Both the position numbers and the translations under genes were made by a program. The notes under the pieces were generated by a model. The model did no database searches. It saw nothing but the letters and a program-made list of their open reading frames with translations, and was not told the origin of the DNA. 64,000 nt of DNA from Terriglobus albidus (GTDB taxonomy: Bacteria; Acidobacteriota; Terriglobia; Terriglobales; Acidobacteriaceae). How positions within the stretch are numbered: the first letter of the stretch is position 1; each line of letters opens with the position of its first letter. Of the stretch, positions 63,989 through 64,000 are shown one piece after another. The stretch lies in NCBI RefSeq assembly GCF_008000815.1, contig NZ_CP042806.1, positions 3,162,001-3,226,000 on the forward strand, read 5' to 3'.

Positions 63989-64000
63989 TCTGCGGAATCC

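Overview
The window looks like a chromosome segment from an Acidobacteriota bacterium, most likely class Terriglobia (inference). The grounds are moderately high G+C, many alternative TTG/GTG starts, CadC-like winged-helix and TolB/TPR regulators, a Reg_prop-derived histidine kinase, DUF3309 and YtxH small membrane proteins, and a tig-clpP-clpX-lon block. No rRNA or tRNA gene and no CRISPR array was seen.

Layout. 0-9.6 kb holds housekeeping and metabolic genes: a NUDIX fragment, a molybdopterin-fold secreted protein, NuoI, a receiver-like protein, a CadC-like regulator, a secreted M18 aminopeptidase, then a SAM-I-type riboswitch ahead of a threonine-synthase homologue and a MoaD/ThiS sulfur carrier ending in Gly-Gly-Cys-Val, and a PLP aminotransferase. 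9.6-15.8 kb is the protein-quality block lon, clpX, clpP and tig, all on the minus strand, with a very His/Asp-rich trigger-factor N-terminus. 16-22 kb has a mutarotase-like lipoprotein, a family-5 uracil-DNA glycosylase, small membrane proteins, a cupin and clpC. 22.6-27.1 kb is a tightly overlapping run: dihydropyrimidinase, M20 carbamoylase, LolC/E-type permease, LolD-type ATPase. 27-35 kb carries DUF4126, a membrane-anchored parvulin, MalQ, a short NAD-binding protein and two MacB-type permeases.

35-47 kb looks accessory and envelope/redox related: a soluble transhydrogenase, a pseudo-receiver, a TolB/TPR regulator and a TolC-MFP-RND efflux operon that continues into a membrane protein and a cNMP-domain/thioredoxin-reductase-like fusion. 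The regulator gene and the efflux operon share helically phased GTAAG repeats upstream. 47-59.6 kb is a patchwork of regulator-oxidoreductase pairs (MarR with a 24-bp palindromic operator; two LysR-divergent units) interrupted by an IS110-family and an IS3-family insertion sequence. It contains a frameshifted SnoaL-like gene and a membrane-fused haloalkane-dehalogenase-like hydrolase. 59.7-64 kb is a sugar locus: a secreted glycosidase-like/FGE-fold fusion, ribokinase and a sugar transporter.

The most interesting system is at 5.16-7.0 kb, a SAM-controlled threonine-synthase homologue paired with a sulfur-carrier protein. This suggests carrier-protein-dependent homocysteine (methionine) synthesis rather than, or besides, threonine synthesis. 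Two further signals stand out: the phased repeats shared by the RND regulator and operon, and a long hairpin hiding the ribosome-binding site of the IS110 transposase.
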